Shown here piece after piece: positions 11,290-25,900 of a DNA stretch of 64,000 bases. Where the stretch lies: contig CM049314.1 in assembly GCA_026874595.1 (NCBI GenBank), forward strand, positions 8,550,729 through 8,614,728. Direction: 5' to 3'. This DNA comes from Sipunculus nudus (taxonomy: Eukaryota; Annelida; Sipuncula; Golfingiida; Sipunculidae). A program made the position numbers and the translations under genes. The notes under the pieces are model-generated. The model was not told the DNA's origin and made no database searches. It worked only from the letters and a program-made list of their open reading frames with translations. Every line of letters begins with the position of its first letter. Position 1 is the stretch's first letter.

Positions 11290-14200
11290 GTAAGAAAGGT
11301 CTTAACCTATTGATGTAGATAAGTAACGTTTTGCAGAAAATGGTGGGTCAGCGTGACGAAGAGCAACCCGGAAAGATCTTTGTGGGGGGCCTCGCGGGTG
11401 ATGTTGATGACACAGATTTAGAGGAGGCCTTCTCTAAATATGGAAAAATAGAAAATGGTGAGAAATTTATCGGACAATGGACCATTTAGCTGTATAATGT
11501 GGGGTCTGGAAACGCTTGTTTTGATTTTGAAATCATTGCTTTGTGTGCCATCTTGCATGAAATCTGTGGGGGGTCTGAACTGCTTGTTTAGCTCATTTTG
11601 GTTTGTCTTTAAATCTGTTGTGAATGCTGCACTTGAACAAATGAATGTGAGGGGGTTTTAATCATTACTTGATTGTAATGCTTGCATAATAAGAACAAAT
11701 GTATAATTGGATATTGTCTATTTCTTCAGTTTCCCCTTTTTCCTTTGCTGTAGTTTCTGCTTCATTTGTTCTTGAAACTTGTTTCCTTTCCAATACAGCT
11801 TGTTACTGATTACATGAGAAGCCTGTGTCATTGATGCAGTTGTTTTCCCCATAATTGTCAAATTAGTTTTCTGTACTGTTTGCCCTGACTAAAAAATTTT
11901 CAAGGAATAGTCTGGTTTTGATGGGGCTTAGCATTACCATGATGAACAATTTAAATTGGCTTGTGTCATTTTCACATAGTTGTCAAAGTCTAAGGAAGGA
12001 AGCCATGAAATACCCTTTTGTTCTTATCCAGAGAATGTTTGATGTAAGAGCTACCACAGCACAGGGGTTTTGTGTGACTTGTGTCAATGTGATAGTTATC
12101 ACATAAGGAAGATCTGAGAAAAAAATCATCAGAAAGCAAACAATTCCATATCCGCTGGAATATGCTAGGTCATAAAGATCTGTCCAGAGTACATATTTTA
12201 AATATAACGCTTGACCTTTTTACATGCATAGTTTAAAACATCTGAAATCAATATTTGTTGAACTATTAATCACTAACGGCTAAGGCTGTACAGAATAGAT
12301 GCCACCTTAATTCAAGTTTATTGAATATTTTAGCACAGGTGCATGCTGTTCTTTGTGTAACACTTTGTTGTTAATAAGCTTTGCATCTAACATTTCATCG
12401 TTTACAGCTTTTTGATAAGTCTTTTCTATGTTTTGAATTAGTTTTGCATGCACGACACATTACCCTTGCTGCTTGCACTGTTTTATTTTTGCACTTTGTT
12501 TGAAGTATAATCAATATAAATCAGTTATAAATGGAGTTAACAATAAGAATGTCTTTAAAATTTTTTATTTAGACTTTAATTAACACACAGAATGACCAGC
12601 CAGAATGATTTTCATGTTTTAAAAAAAAATAATTATTAACTGTTCATCCAAGAATAAACATACTTTTACATGATGAAAAAGAATTTTTATGCCAGCTTTT
12701 AAAAAGTAGCATTGTGCTGTGTTAGAAGATCACATGCATCTTTTAATGGGAAAAATGTATTTGCTTCCAAGACGGTTTTAAACAGATCTTTGAAAGAGCT
12801 TTTCGCAAAACCTGTTTTTCCAAATTATGGCTGTATTGGTCTATATTTAGAGGGGCAACAGTGTATTTAATTAAATATTGACAAATATAATTCACAGTAA
12901 TGCCTCCAATAAAGTTGCTTGGCAAGCTGCTTCAGTCTGTTTGTAACAATAAATGCTTTTAGGAGAGGTACAAATCTATTTTGGAACTAAAAAAATCAGA
13001 TGTTATTATGATGACCAAATTAAATCTTATTGACATTTCATTTCTCTGTAAAAAAAATCTTAAATTTTTTCAGCATTGGTCACTGATAGCCATTTTTAAC
13101 ACTCTTATTGTTCATGTTTCAGTGTTGGTTGTTAGGGACAAGTTCTCTGGCAAGTGTAAAGGCTTTGGTTTCATCACATTTGAAAACCCAGATGATGCTG
13201 ATGATGCGGTCAAGGGAATGGAAGGAAAAGTGAGTACTGTGTAATGTAAACATCGATATGACCATTGTGTCGATGCCATTTTAAAAACTTATCTTTTACT
13301 CTTTGTATCCAGAGTTTTGTAAAATGTTTGGCCAGGATATTACTGTAATGTATATAAATTAGGGATGAAATTGAGTAAATATGAAATGTTTCATAGCTGC
13401 CAAAAGTAATATTCAAGATGGGTGAAATGAAATATTAAATTTTTGTCCTCAGAGGCCCCATTGGTGGTGGACAGAGAAAATGTGGGAGTCTGTCCTTCCA
13501 CACATATGTTAACGCAATAACTCAAAAAGAATCAGGTACAGTCACCAGACTTGCAGCATTGGTGCACTTTATCAAAGGCGAGGTCAAGTTCGAACATATA
13601 TGACCTTGACACACTTTAAAAGGTCACAGGGGGATAATGCTTAAATGATGTTAATGCGGTGACTCAAAAAGAATTTGATGTACAGTCACCAGACCTGCAG
13701 CATTGATGAATCTTATCAAATGCTTGGTCAAATGCTTGATGCAGTTTTCAAGGTAACAGGTATTCTTGATGGATGACATTGACCCATCTCAGATTTTGTA
13801 CAGGTTTCACATTTTATTTTCCAGCTATTTCCCCAACAGTTGGGGGACATACTAGATTTGATCCACAGGTCAACTTTTCCCATGTTTAAATGAATTTTTA
13901 TTGCAATTTATCTCTTATTCTATTTTAATCACGGGCTTTCGCATACATAATACACAAATATTGCATATATATTGGCTATGCATCAAAACCCCATATTTTT
14001 GTACAATTTCTGACATTAAGATTTATGCTGGTACATTGTTCCAGTTATAATGTATAACATTGTCTGAGCAGTATTATTCAGTGATCTTGTTTGCTTTGCT
14101 GTGCTCCATTGTTTTGCATAGTATTTTTATTAATAATATTGTCATTCTTCACAGGAAATCAAAGGGCAGGAAGTTCATGTAGATGCTGCCGTCAAAGCCA

Positions 14201-15645
14201 GGAGGTCCTCAGGTGGATTCCGTGGTGGTCGTGGACGAGGTGGAGGGCGCGGAAGAGGTGGCTATGGGTGAGTGTCACTGACTTTGCTGAGATTCTGGTT
14301 GTAACCAATGCCAGCTATAGTGTGTATCTAAGGCTGAGAAAATTAATTATATGTTTCTAAAGCAACACCTGCATCACTTTTAACCCTCTGCGTCAAACAT
14401 TTGTATTGTGCAAGTGTCACTTGGTAATCTAGTTGCGTGCTTGATTGCTACTTTTAAAAAATGTATAACTCCCATGTCAGTCATTTTCCCTCTGATTGTC
14501 TTAAGCCGTTTTTACCCACAAATAAACTTCAAAACATGAAAATTCCTCGAAAACTTTTGACCAGTTAGATCTGTAGGCTGTACATCGTTTATTAATATCT
14601 CCTATTTCCGTGTTTGTGGACTATTTTCTTTAACGTAGTGGTGCCAGTGTTCATAGCTAACTAAGGCAAAACGCTCTGTTACTGATAAAATGTATACTTA
14701 TCTTTAAATAAACACTTGCCATTGGTCTTATTTTTTTGTGAAAGAATTTAAATGTAAAATTTTGTCCTACAAAGAGAAATTATTTGTGTATTTTACCTGT
14801 TTTCATTCTTTGTAATGTTCGGCGAGATTAAACTTGGCTGCCATTGCAACCAATTGGCTGAGCCATAGAAATCCTTTTTTTAACCAACTTCCATAAAGCC
14901 AGAAAAAAATGAAAGGTATGGTTCTCAAGCACCGCCCGCGTCAGTTTTAACCCCCTGCATCAAAAATTTTTATTTTTATTTTCATCTTTCAGGAAAATAA
15001 AATGATACAATTGTCAGAAGTTTTCCTTTGTTATGGAGTGCTTTTACCTGTTAAAAAAAAATTTATTATCATGATTTTCCCTGATCATATGACATTTTTA
15101 TCTAAACATACAAAAAAAAAAGGTAATAAAAAAACCTGCCCGCACTGATTTCTGAAAAAAGGTGCCTGAGCATCATATCTTTTTATTTTTTGGCCTTATA
15201 ATTCTTTTGCAGTTGAAATTTAAATAAGAAATATCAACAAAGGTTATATATAAGACTTAGAGAAATTTTTATCGTGTAACTTTAGAAAATCAGATCTTGT
15301 TTTAACAAGGCTTGACCAGAGCGCATTTTGATGGGAATACTTCCATGTCATACCCATTAGCGGGGCCCACAACCCACATTTTCTGGTGTTCACAGCGATA
15401 TTTTGACACCCTTAGTATATATTATAATGTGTTTAATATATAAATATTACATGTAAATAAAATAAAAATGTCACATATTTTATAGATCCTTCAAACATTT
15501 TAACAAATTAATTGTGTGCATGGTTAATTATCTCATATTTTAAGCATTACTTGTCATGTCTATACAGGTGCCTGAGAAATAATTTATGATATTTAATGCT
15601 ATTTTCATGGTAAAAAATAAAATAAAAAAATCTGTCTCATCATTC

Positions 15646-15676
<31 letters not shown>

Positions 15677-18600
15677 GTGTCTGAGAAACATTAATGTTTT
15701 CAGGCTAAAATAAAAAAAAATATAAAACTCATTTACTTCACATGGATTGTACAAATAGTTATCATAACTAACTGAGAGACACTCTATGGCTTATATACAA
15801 ACAAGTCCTTTTCATTGTGATGAATGGTGTGTATCATGCCACCACTTGTTTTCAGAGACAGAGACTTTGGATCTAGCAGAGGTCGTGGCTTTGGCAGAGG
15901 CTCTCCCAGAGGCCGTGGTGGGCCACCCTCAAGAGGCAGTCGTGGCTCCTACAGAGGCATGGGTAATTTTATCTTTACATCCATATATGGATGTAAATGC
16001 TTGATTGTTTATGCACAGTATTTACCGGAGTTAGTGTGTTAATAATAATTATACTTTGATTCACAGGTAGCCACAAATGTCGAAGTTTTAGGCTAAAAAT
16101 AAATTATTTAGGATTTGTCATGAATATTTATAGAATTTAGAACCTCATGTGATCCAAATTCTGTTAAAGTTTAGTTATTGTGAAGTTTCAAATTATCTAA
16201 AGAGATTTAATAAACCTCATGAGGTGACAAGACATACAGCTTTATATGAGTGTTAATTTTGATATGCTGGTTGTCTTTTTAGAAAATTCCTTCGTAGTAC
16301 TCATTAAGAACCATAAGAATGAGGGCCTGTCTTAATATTTTTGTAGGTCCACAGTCAGTCTGTTTACTGTTCATGTCTGACATTGTTGCCATCATAATGT
16401 ACCAGAGCTTAGGTGGATTTTCACAAACTCACCATCACTTCACATCAGTAGAGTATCTGGCTGGAGTTAAATTAAAGGCAAGCCCTACACTCATTTAATA
16501 AGGTCACAGGACATGCACAGACATTTTACACGCCTTTGTGGTGTGCTTGTTACTGACTTGAGTCTGTAGGATTTAAAGGAGGAGTGCATTTGGTTTGCAT
16601 TTAAAGCAGATGAGTTGTTGAGTTTTCCCTTTATGTTAACTCTTATTTTCATTTTCTAGGACGTGATTATGGGTCAAGCAGCAGACCAGACTATGGTTCC
16701 CGATCTCGTGACGACTTTGGATCAAGCCGTCAATCAAGAGATGATTATGGTATGTCACGCGGTCCATCAAGAGACTATGGACCATCATCACGTGACTACG
16801 GAGCACCCTCAAGCAGGGACAGGTCAGTATATTTTGTGTCTTAAAAATATAAATTGTGCAACAGGTTTGTTAAAATAAGTGGTACAAGAACAAAATGGGA
16901 TCTTCATTAGGCTGTGTAGCCCTGCCTGAACAGTTCATATAACAGAAAATTTATACCAAAATGCATTGTGTTTTAGGGATGTTTAAGGCAAACACAAGTG
17001 GCATTGAAAAATTGGATATTCTGTACCAAGTTTGATATTGTTATGTACAAACCGATCAGAAAAGAATTGGGGAAGACTGTTCTGATTTCTTTTCATAAAT
17101 TTATGATGTGGACTTGGATTCCTTTAATTTTCTCAAGTATAGTATACAACATATTCCCAGTAAAATTGCAACACTGATTATAAAAACAGAACATACCTTC
17201 AGGTGGTATGATATTTGAAATATAAGTTTTACTGGTCTTGTGTTTGTCTTCTGTGCAAAAAATGGATTTATGATAGGAAGAATGACTGAATTACTGGATC
17301 TGTGTATATTTGCCAAACATTTACTATGAAATATCTGATAGATATTGTAATATTTTTGATTATGATGATAAAATTATTTAGGAATGTTTTTATTATTTAA
17401 GTTGGCCTATTTTTAAATACTTTAGGGAAGGAACAGTTCCTGATAAAAATCGTATAGTATTTGACATAACTAACAGTTAAATGCTGAAAAGTTATTGTGA
17501 ACAGTCTTTAAATGAAATTGTTAGGCCAAAAAAAGGTAGGGTTCTCAGGCATTGCAAGTCAGTTTTAACCCCCACGCCCATCATCAAAAATTTTTATTTT
17601 TATTTTCTAATAGAAACTTACCAATTCAGAGTTCCAGCCGCTCAGACATATATTTCAAGAAGATCGACTAATACAATTTTGATCAGATTTCCTTTGTTAT
17701 GTAATTTGTTTAGCAAAACAATTCTGTTGTTATCATGCTTTCTCCTGACCATATGACCTTTTTATTAAAACACAAATAAAAAACTCACCCTTGTGCTCTT
17801 ATTTATAAAAAAAAAGTGCCAGAGACCCCAACCTTTTAAATTTGGCTTACACAGGTGCCGTGATGTATGTACCTGTATTTATGTTGCCACTCTCTTTAAT
17901 CTCTGAAATCAAGTTCTCTACCATCAGTCTTATTTTGAAATTCAGTTACTAAAATTTTGCATGAATTTTTATAATTTGTTCCTGTGGCATGCTAGCAAGA
18001 AACACTAGTGTCGCAAGCATGCCTACAGATGATTTGACATTCTTTTAAAACTTTTAAACCAATTTTTCATGGTCATGTTTTTGTAATTGGTTTGATTGAG
18101 TTTATTTTACTGATTATTTTTGGTCCTTGACACTGTTTGCAGAGACTCTGTGTACTCAGAAATGAGATCCAGTAGATACAGCAGGTAAACTTTCCTGGTT
18201 TATCTTTAATTTTTATTTCTGGTTGAAAGAGCCTATCACCATGCTTAAATAAGCAGCTTAATATATGTGATTCATACCATATGAGCACAAGGACCAGCTC
18301 ACTAACATGAAATTTTGGCCTCTGGGTGCATATGTATTAAGATTTGCATTTTTGGTTACAGTCTCAAACATTAATAGAAATTACAAAACTGGAGCACCAG
18401 ATTTACTTTGTATCAAACTATATAGAAATGGGTTTGTCATTATTTATTGAATGTATAGTTAATATTTTGTATCCCCCACCCCATAAAAAGTAAAAAAATG
18501 AGTAATATTATGAATTATACTCAAGGTAAAAAGAAATGGTTTCTTTAATTTGCAATTAAACATTAGAGTGGTGTGTTCTAAATGTGTGAATTTTGAGTTT

Positions 18601-21600
18601 TATCCAGTAGACACAAAGATGTTATAGATCACATGTTACATGCTGACCAGTGGTGACAGGCTCTTCCTATTGAAATAAAAACAGTTAAGTAAAAATGGAC
18701 CATTTTAAAGCTAGGATTACCCTTTTCTTTATTATTTAGATTTTACATCCTTTTCCCTCTGCTGTTGTATGCTTGTTTAGAACTGAATTTGCAACTTCAC
18801 CTTGGTACAGTGACAAACACAGTGGGTGCAAGGCACTAATCATGATTCAAACTACTGAATTATTGCTTCCAGCTTGTTGCATATATTTTAGACCCAACCA
18901 TCATTTCTATGCTTCAGCCCTTTGTTTCTGAAAGTTGCAGAAAATGTGTCTGTTAATCAAGAATGATGCATGAGGTTTATCCACTTATAAAGATCCCTCA
19001 GAAAGTCTTGAAATGTTAGACATTTTATAAAAAGTAAAAAAATCATGCACTTTTTTCTGACATTGTGAAAATTGGCTCACCAGTGTTCATGTTTCATTGT
19101 AGTATTATTAAGAAAATATGCATTAAATTCTAAAAAAGAAATAGCTTTATTGCAAAATAAGAAACCTTGTACATCCTACAGAAATAATTATTTAAAGTAG
19201 AAGAGCAGCGTGTTGTTGAACAGTTGATTGCCGTAGATCCGTGTTTTGCCGCCGTACGTCGTCTAATGGCCGCATCCCATAATCGTAAAATACCTGGAAG
19301 GCTTCTTCATTGGAGTAAAATATACCCAAAACCTTACTTACTGGCCGCACCACATTCTCACCACGTTCCACTGCCGGGTGGTGTATAGAAACATAACGAA
19401 AAAAGGGTTTCCTCAAAAGCTAGACCGCAGCTAAGAACACTGCAGTATGCTGATATGCGGTCAGGCAAAACAGTTTTTGGAAACTGAACAAGTTGCAACT
19501 GTGTATGTTGCTTGGCTTTGTTAATTAATTTGAATAATTGGTTAAACAGCCTGATCTACCCTGATAGAATAGATGACAATTTGTTCGGTTAATGACGACT
19601 CATCCAAGACGAATCCTTGTAGGGCCGCGAAATTAATTTGACACATCACTGAATGCCGGAGAATCTTGCGCCTTTAACTTTGATAATTAAACTTGATTGG
19701 GACATCAACAGATCAAAGCATTGTATAGGACGAGGGTACTTGTATTTAGACTTATTACATCGTCGGTCATTTAACAACAAAACCTTTAAATAAACGACAC
19801 CCGCGTCGGTGATCATACTGCCTGAACCCCCGGGTCCTGCTGATCATAATATATGCAAAATGGTGTCTGCACGGTCTGCCGGCAAAACATGCCATATAAA
19901 ATGATTACGGAACAAGTGGGCCTTGGGATACCTTGCATCATAACACTGGCTAATTAAACTTCAGTTGGACATCAAAGCATTATATAAGCCAATGGTACCC
20001 TTTGTGATGACAAACTTTTATTTAGAGACTATACAACGCCGGTCAATTAACAACCTTGACAAAACCTTTGAATAAACGAATCCTGCGTCGATGTTCACAC
20101 AGCCTGTACGCGTACTCCCAGAGTCGTGCTGATCATAATATATACACACTGGTGCCCGAACCTTCTGCTGGCAAAACGTGCTATATGAAATGATTACGGA
20201 ACTAGCTGGTGAGGTTTCGACCTTTGAGCGCCATCTATTGACAATGTGATGAACGAAGAAGTATCTGAATGTGAACGCAGGTTTAATTGCCCAAGAACGT
20301 ATGGTCTTTGGTTATCTTTTGTTTTACAGTTTATTTTAAAAGAAAGGATTTGTTCCAGAAATATCTTAAAGTAATGTTTTACCGGTATTGCAGCCATGCT
20401 CAAATTTAGGTACAACTGTTAGAGTGCATAATTTGGTGAGTGAATATCAATCTTTTATCAGTCATGGCGTGAAAATTACCGTGGTTTATGACTGACTCAG
20501 AGAAGTTTGTTAATACATATAAGCCTGTTTAAAATATTAATATTACATTTTATAAAATTAACAATGAATAAAATTGATACACAAATATGCAGTATCATTA
20601 AATATACGTTCTTAGTATTCACTTCCATCTTCCTCTGCCTTATATCGCCCATTGCAGGCCGTCAAGTCTCTTGTACATGTTTGGTTTTAGCCTAACCTGC
20701 GTATTATAGCAGCATCCCTTGTCTAGTAAAATTAGTCAGGATTTTCAATTCTAAGTCTTATTTTATGGCCGCGGCGGCAAAACGCGGATCTACGGTAGTC
20801 AACTTCTGGTTTTACTGATCATCGGTGATTACTTGATGTTTTTTATAACGTAGTATCCAAGATTTTTTAAAACATTTATGCCTTGATGTTGGAAATTCTG
20901 AAAATTTGCCATTTGTTCACTCTTAGTATGCCATAGCTTGGTTACTGAAAAAGCTGCCTGTTCAGTTCGTAACAAGTACTTAATTTGCATTATATATTGT
21001 AACTGAGAATTTACCTATGAACAAAAATTGAGATTTTAACATTAATACCGAAACACAGTCTCATTTTCCTGCTTTTCTTTATGTGTAATAACATAAACTT
21101 ATTCATATTTTAAAGTTACATATACAGCAAACAGTCCCTGAATGTTAACATAACTGCAAGGAAATAACCTGGAATAGTTGGCCAAATTATAAGGCTTTCC
21201 TATGACAGAAACCTATGACATGAACAAGTAACTGCTGAAACCCTTAATATATTAGTCCTGAGCCTGTAGATTTGTGTATGTTAGCACAGAACCATTGACA
21301 GCTTAACCCAGGAGACACTTTGCCCCTGTCATTCCAGCCTCAAAACCCCGAAATTGTAATAGTGAAATCTTGGATATTTTTTTGTTTATTATTTCATATG
21401 AAACTGCCAGTGTTTTCAGTTGTGCACTATTTCATATTGATTCATGCATTGGCATCCTCAGTCTCACCTACTCTGGCATCCTCAGTCTCAACTTCTTTGG
21501 CATCCTCAGTCTTACCTACTCTTAACAAGAGTTAAACCTCTCCCAATATATGTCAATTTAACAGGTCAGTGGTGTAGTAAATGGCATGTTTTTCTGTTCT

Positions 21601-22902
21601 TGGTTGAGGTTTGATTGGAAGGTAAAGGCCATTGCATCTGTGTGTTTTGGATGATGCATGAATGTGAGTGGTGAACATGACTGGCTGTGTGCTCATCCTA
21701 CATTTATGGCTGACCACTCGCTGATATGTTGTTTTGGTGTCATGTATGTTCACAGGGACATGGGGTATTCTGAGCCGAGACACAGTAGATTTGACAGGTA
21801 AACATTTAATTTTTCCAATGTATAATTGTTAGTGTCACACTACAACAATAACTTTCCTGCACATTGTCATGTAACCATACAACAAAACAGTTTATAACAC
21901 ATTAACAACAAAACACATTATTACACATTAAGAACAGTTCACTGTACAACAATTTACACTCTGACAGATTTCAGTTTTACACAGTTTATATACAAACATG
22001 TGATGTTAATTCTTAATTTTGTTTTAAATTTACATTTGTTTAATGCACCAAACTTAGTTAAAGCTCTATGTGTACACAGTGTTTCTATATTAAGAAATAC
22101 CTTCTGGGGTTCAGAATTCCCCAGGCTTGTAGTTATGTGTGGAAGATGTAGTTTGAAAGTGTGCTTTATATGATTCATCTGGCAATTAGAAGGGTTAAAT
22201 GGATTTCATTGATTGTATTACAGGATCCCTTTCATCCTTCATATATGCAAACTTATAAAGTACTTATTTCAGGAAATTTGCTTTATTGTGTTTCCTTCCT
22301 AATTTGCCTGAAGTCAGATCATATAATATTAGATACTGGCAACTACCATGCATGACTTTATCCTAACAATAAATACTTAATGGAAGCAGGCCTTTTCTAT
22401 TTTGGCCAGATCAATCACATTTTGTGAATGCAGAATTGCAGGTGCAGAATTAAAAAACAAAAAAAATTTTGAATCACTATGACTCCACTCCTTACACAGT
22501 GTTAACGTTATGTTCATTCTATAACTTCTACTTTAATATTAACAATACAATATAAAAAGCGAGATTAGCAGGGTATTTCCACCAGGGATTTTGCCTAGTG
22601 CCAAAAATGTTCCAACCAGTGAGAGCCGGTATTTCATTCTATCCAAGTTTGAAACTTGCAAGAATCCTCTCTCAATCTTTATTCCATCATGTACTCCTCT
22701 CATTCCTTGTACTATAGAGGTTATACATGAAATGTATGTTACAGTATCCATGGTCCTATGCCAACTCCCTGGTGGCAGTGTCTCCTGTGGAAAGCAGTGA
22801 TTAAATGAAATGTCTGGAAAAAATGTAACATGACCATTGCAGAAACAGGTTGATGACAAACATTTTCTCTGTCAATACATTGTCAAAATCATAGGTTGGA
22901 AG

Positions 22903-22985
<83 letters not shown>

Positions 22986-25900
22986 TAAATTGTCATCATA
23001 TTGTGCCACATCATGGTGCTCAAGATAATTCTGTACCTGCAGTTTTTAGTTGTTGTGTTTGAAGGAATGCTGGTGTAATATAGTAGTTATTTGCATGATA
23101 TTACAAGCAGTGGTGTGTTTACAGGAATTATGGGTACTCAGAACCTAATCCAGCTAGATATGACAGGTAACGTAGCCAAAACACCGCTTTAAGAATTTCA
23201 TTCTAGCCACCACGTGTTGTTTCATCTTGTGGTCAGCTCCATTTTATGACTGGCTACTTCTGCACAGACTAAACATCTTTTAATTATTTGCTTGAGTCCT
23301 CAAACTTCTTGTTTATAGATTTATTAGATGTAGTATTAGGATTTGGGTAGGATATACATGTAATAACATAGTTGACTATCACACTTACAAATAAATTGAC
23401 TAATTTAAATACAGTGATTGTATTTAGTGAAATACAGCTTACATTCTCAAATATTTCTCTTTCTGAAATTATATTGATTTAAGGTATTTTTGTTGTAAAT
23501 CTTGTGGTTTTAATATGTTCCAAAATTTTGGATATGTGTACTTTTTGACTGAGTACATGAAAAATGTGACCTAATAGGAGAGATGTGTAATACATGGTCA
23601 GGTTTGTGTGCTAACGCGAGCAGACAATAATCATAGCAACAATTTTTAGCTCGGCTGACAAAAACTCATCCGAGCTGTAGTGAATGTTCTTTGTGCATCT
23701 GTTCTTAAGTTAGTTCATTGGATGCAAATTGTGTAAAATGTATACAGTAGTAAATTGTAACTGTTAGCTGTTGACAGCAGATCATTGGCTTGCAGAGAGA
23801 CCCAAGTGAAAGAAAACCTGCATTTGGTCACATTAACATTAATTGGTCTTTATTTTGTTAGCTAATGGTTGATAAAAACTTGCCCTTGTAGACATGATTT
23901 TCTGAACAAAAAGTAATATATTGGATCCTGAAATTTTAATAGTGCACTTCAGTCAGACCTAACCCTGATGTAATGTGTTAACAAAGTTGACCAGTAAATA
24001 AAAAAAAACTTAAATAAATTTTATGTAAAAAAATCATCCATTAGCATCCATAACTTAATAATTTATGCATTTAATAGGTTGATGTGTAATTTGCTATGCA
24101 TGATGATCTTGGATAGCTGTATTTATTGTATTTTGATGCCACTTTGAATTGTCATTTTACCCCAGTTTATTTGTAACTTTGAGAACGACAGAGGGAATGC
24201 TGTGATATATAGTTAGTGTTCTAAGTTTCAAGGTATATCATTTAGTTAGTAATACATAATCCCTACATAATGTCCTATAAAATCATATGTGTTTTTGATT
24301 GAATTAACAGCGCACTTTATATTGACAAAACCAGTCAGCTGGGCATCATGACCTCATCATTACATGCATAAGTCTGAATGTGTTTGTATGTGATTGACAG
24401 TTAAATGAGATTAATTTAAGTTTTTATGTAAAGCATAAGCAGACATGCATGTTTCATTCGTCCTTATTATTTGTAATCTTGAATTTTTGAAAGTTGTTGT
24501 ATGTAACCTTAATGAAGAGCAAAATACAATTACCAAATTTGCACATTTAAAATGCACTGCTCCAAAGAAGGATGTTATATTGGCCCTGACACATCCTGAT
24601 ATCAAGGGATTAATGAAATGCATAGCCAGCCTTGATTTGGTGTCATGCTTAGAAATTCAACACTGTTTAGTGGAAGTTGTGGTTAATGTTGAGTTTAAAC
24701 CAAGTAGAAAATAATCATACTTGAGCTTTTCAGTTGGTATGATATCAGCCTTTCATTAGTCAGATGGGTCAAGTGGCAGTGAACATGCATTGTCTGTTTG
24801 TTGCTGTACTTATTTTTGACCACTTGAGCTTTGTATGTGCGGTTGATTAAGGGAGAATTGATCTGGCAAGTCTTGTGTATAATCTACAGGGACTTTGGTT
24901 ACTCTGAGCCTAAACCCAGTAGATATGACAGGTAAAGCCTAGCTTTAGTTTCATGTCATCTCAGTGTTGTGCCATCCACGTCCCTCTCCTGTATTTTGAC
25001 CATTCATCATGCTTTGGTTATCCAGCATGTCGCAGACCTGCCTGTCCTATCCTCAAACCTTGAAGAGTCAATTATAAAACATGCATAAGAAATTTCAGGG
25101 AAATATTCTTATTTCAGAAAATGTAGATATTTTCATTTAAGGAATTGTCATGAAATGTTAACTCATTCACTCATCGTATCTATGATACAATACATGTACT
25201 TAAAATCAACTGGACCTCTAGCCCACTATCTCTTGGGTCCTCTCTCATGGCTGATAAAAGTCGAGCTCAAGAAGAAAATGCATCCTCATCCCATTCAATG
25301 CTGCTTTACCTCCTATCAAGCAGCTGTGATGGTCTTTTAATGTAAATGAATTTTAAGGTTTGAAAAAAAAAATATTTGTTTTTGTATATTGGAAATTAAT
25401 AAATCTTATGTTTTGCTCATGGGCATACAAACTTGAGCAACTCTTTTTGAGTGATGAACAAAATGGCTGCATAGCTGGTTACCTGAGGTAAACTCCCCTT
25501 AAAAGAATGATATTCTTCATGGTTTGAAGAAATCGGGCAGGTCTGAGTCACAAACATGAAAGCCTCCTACTGGTAAATCATACTTAATCAGAAACTACTA
25601 ATGGGCATTTTAAGACATACTTTTGATGGAACTCCAGTGTCAGGCTTTCTTGTTTGTGTCATACTGATGTTGTGTTGGTGAGGCACTGGGTTAAGGTAAT
25701 ATGTGGGTATTTGGTTAAATTTGTTCACAGCAGTTTGTGTTACTAATTTAGAAATGATAAGCCTGGAATTTTCATTCAAGATTTTGAAGTGAATGTCATG
25801 AAATTATTGCTTGGAAATTGCCCCAAAAGTTTAACATGCTTAATAACGTAAATATATTTAAATAGATTGTGTATTATTGTTTTTTGGCAACTCTGAATAT

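Larger units (their letters stand above)
18185..21755 (+). other. Large intron between microexons 1 and 2
   Basis: Contains the inverted-repeat transposon-like element at 19222-20803 and a small 24-bp repeat at 21451-21522. No gene recognised otherwise. Confidence 0.5.

Noticed and set aside
19192-19416. 74-codon minus-strand frame overlapping the inverted-end element
   Set aside because: It overlaps the terminal repeat of a non-autonomous element and matches no transposase motif.
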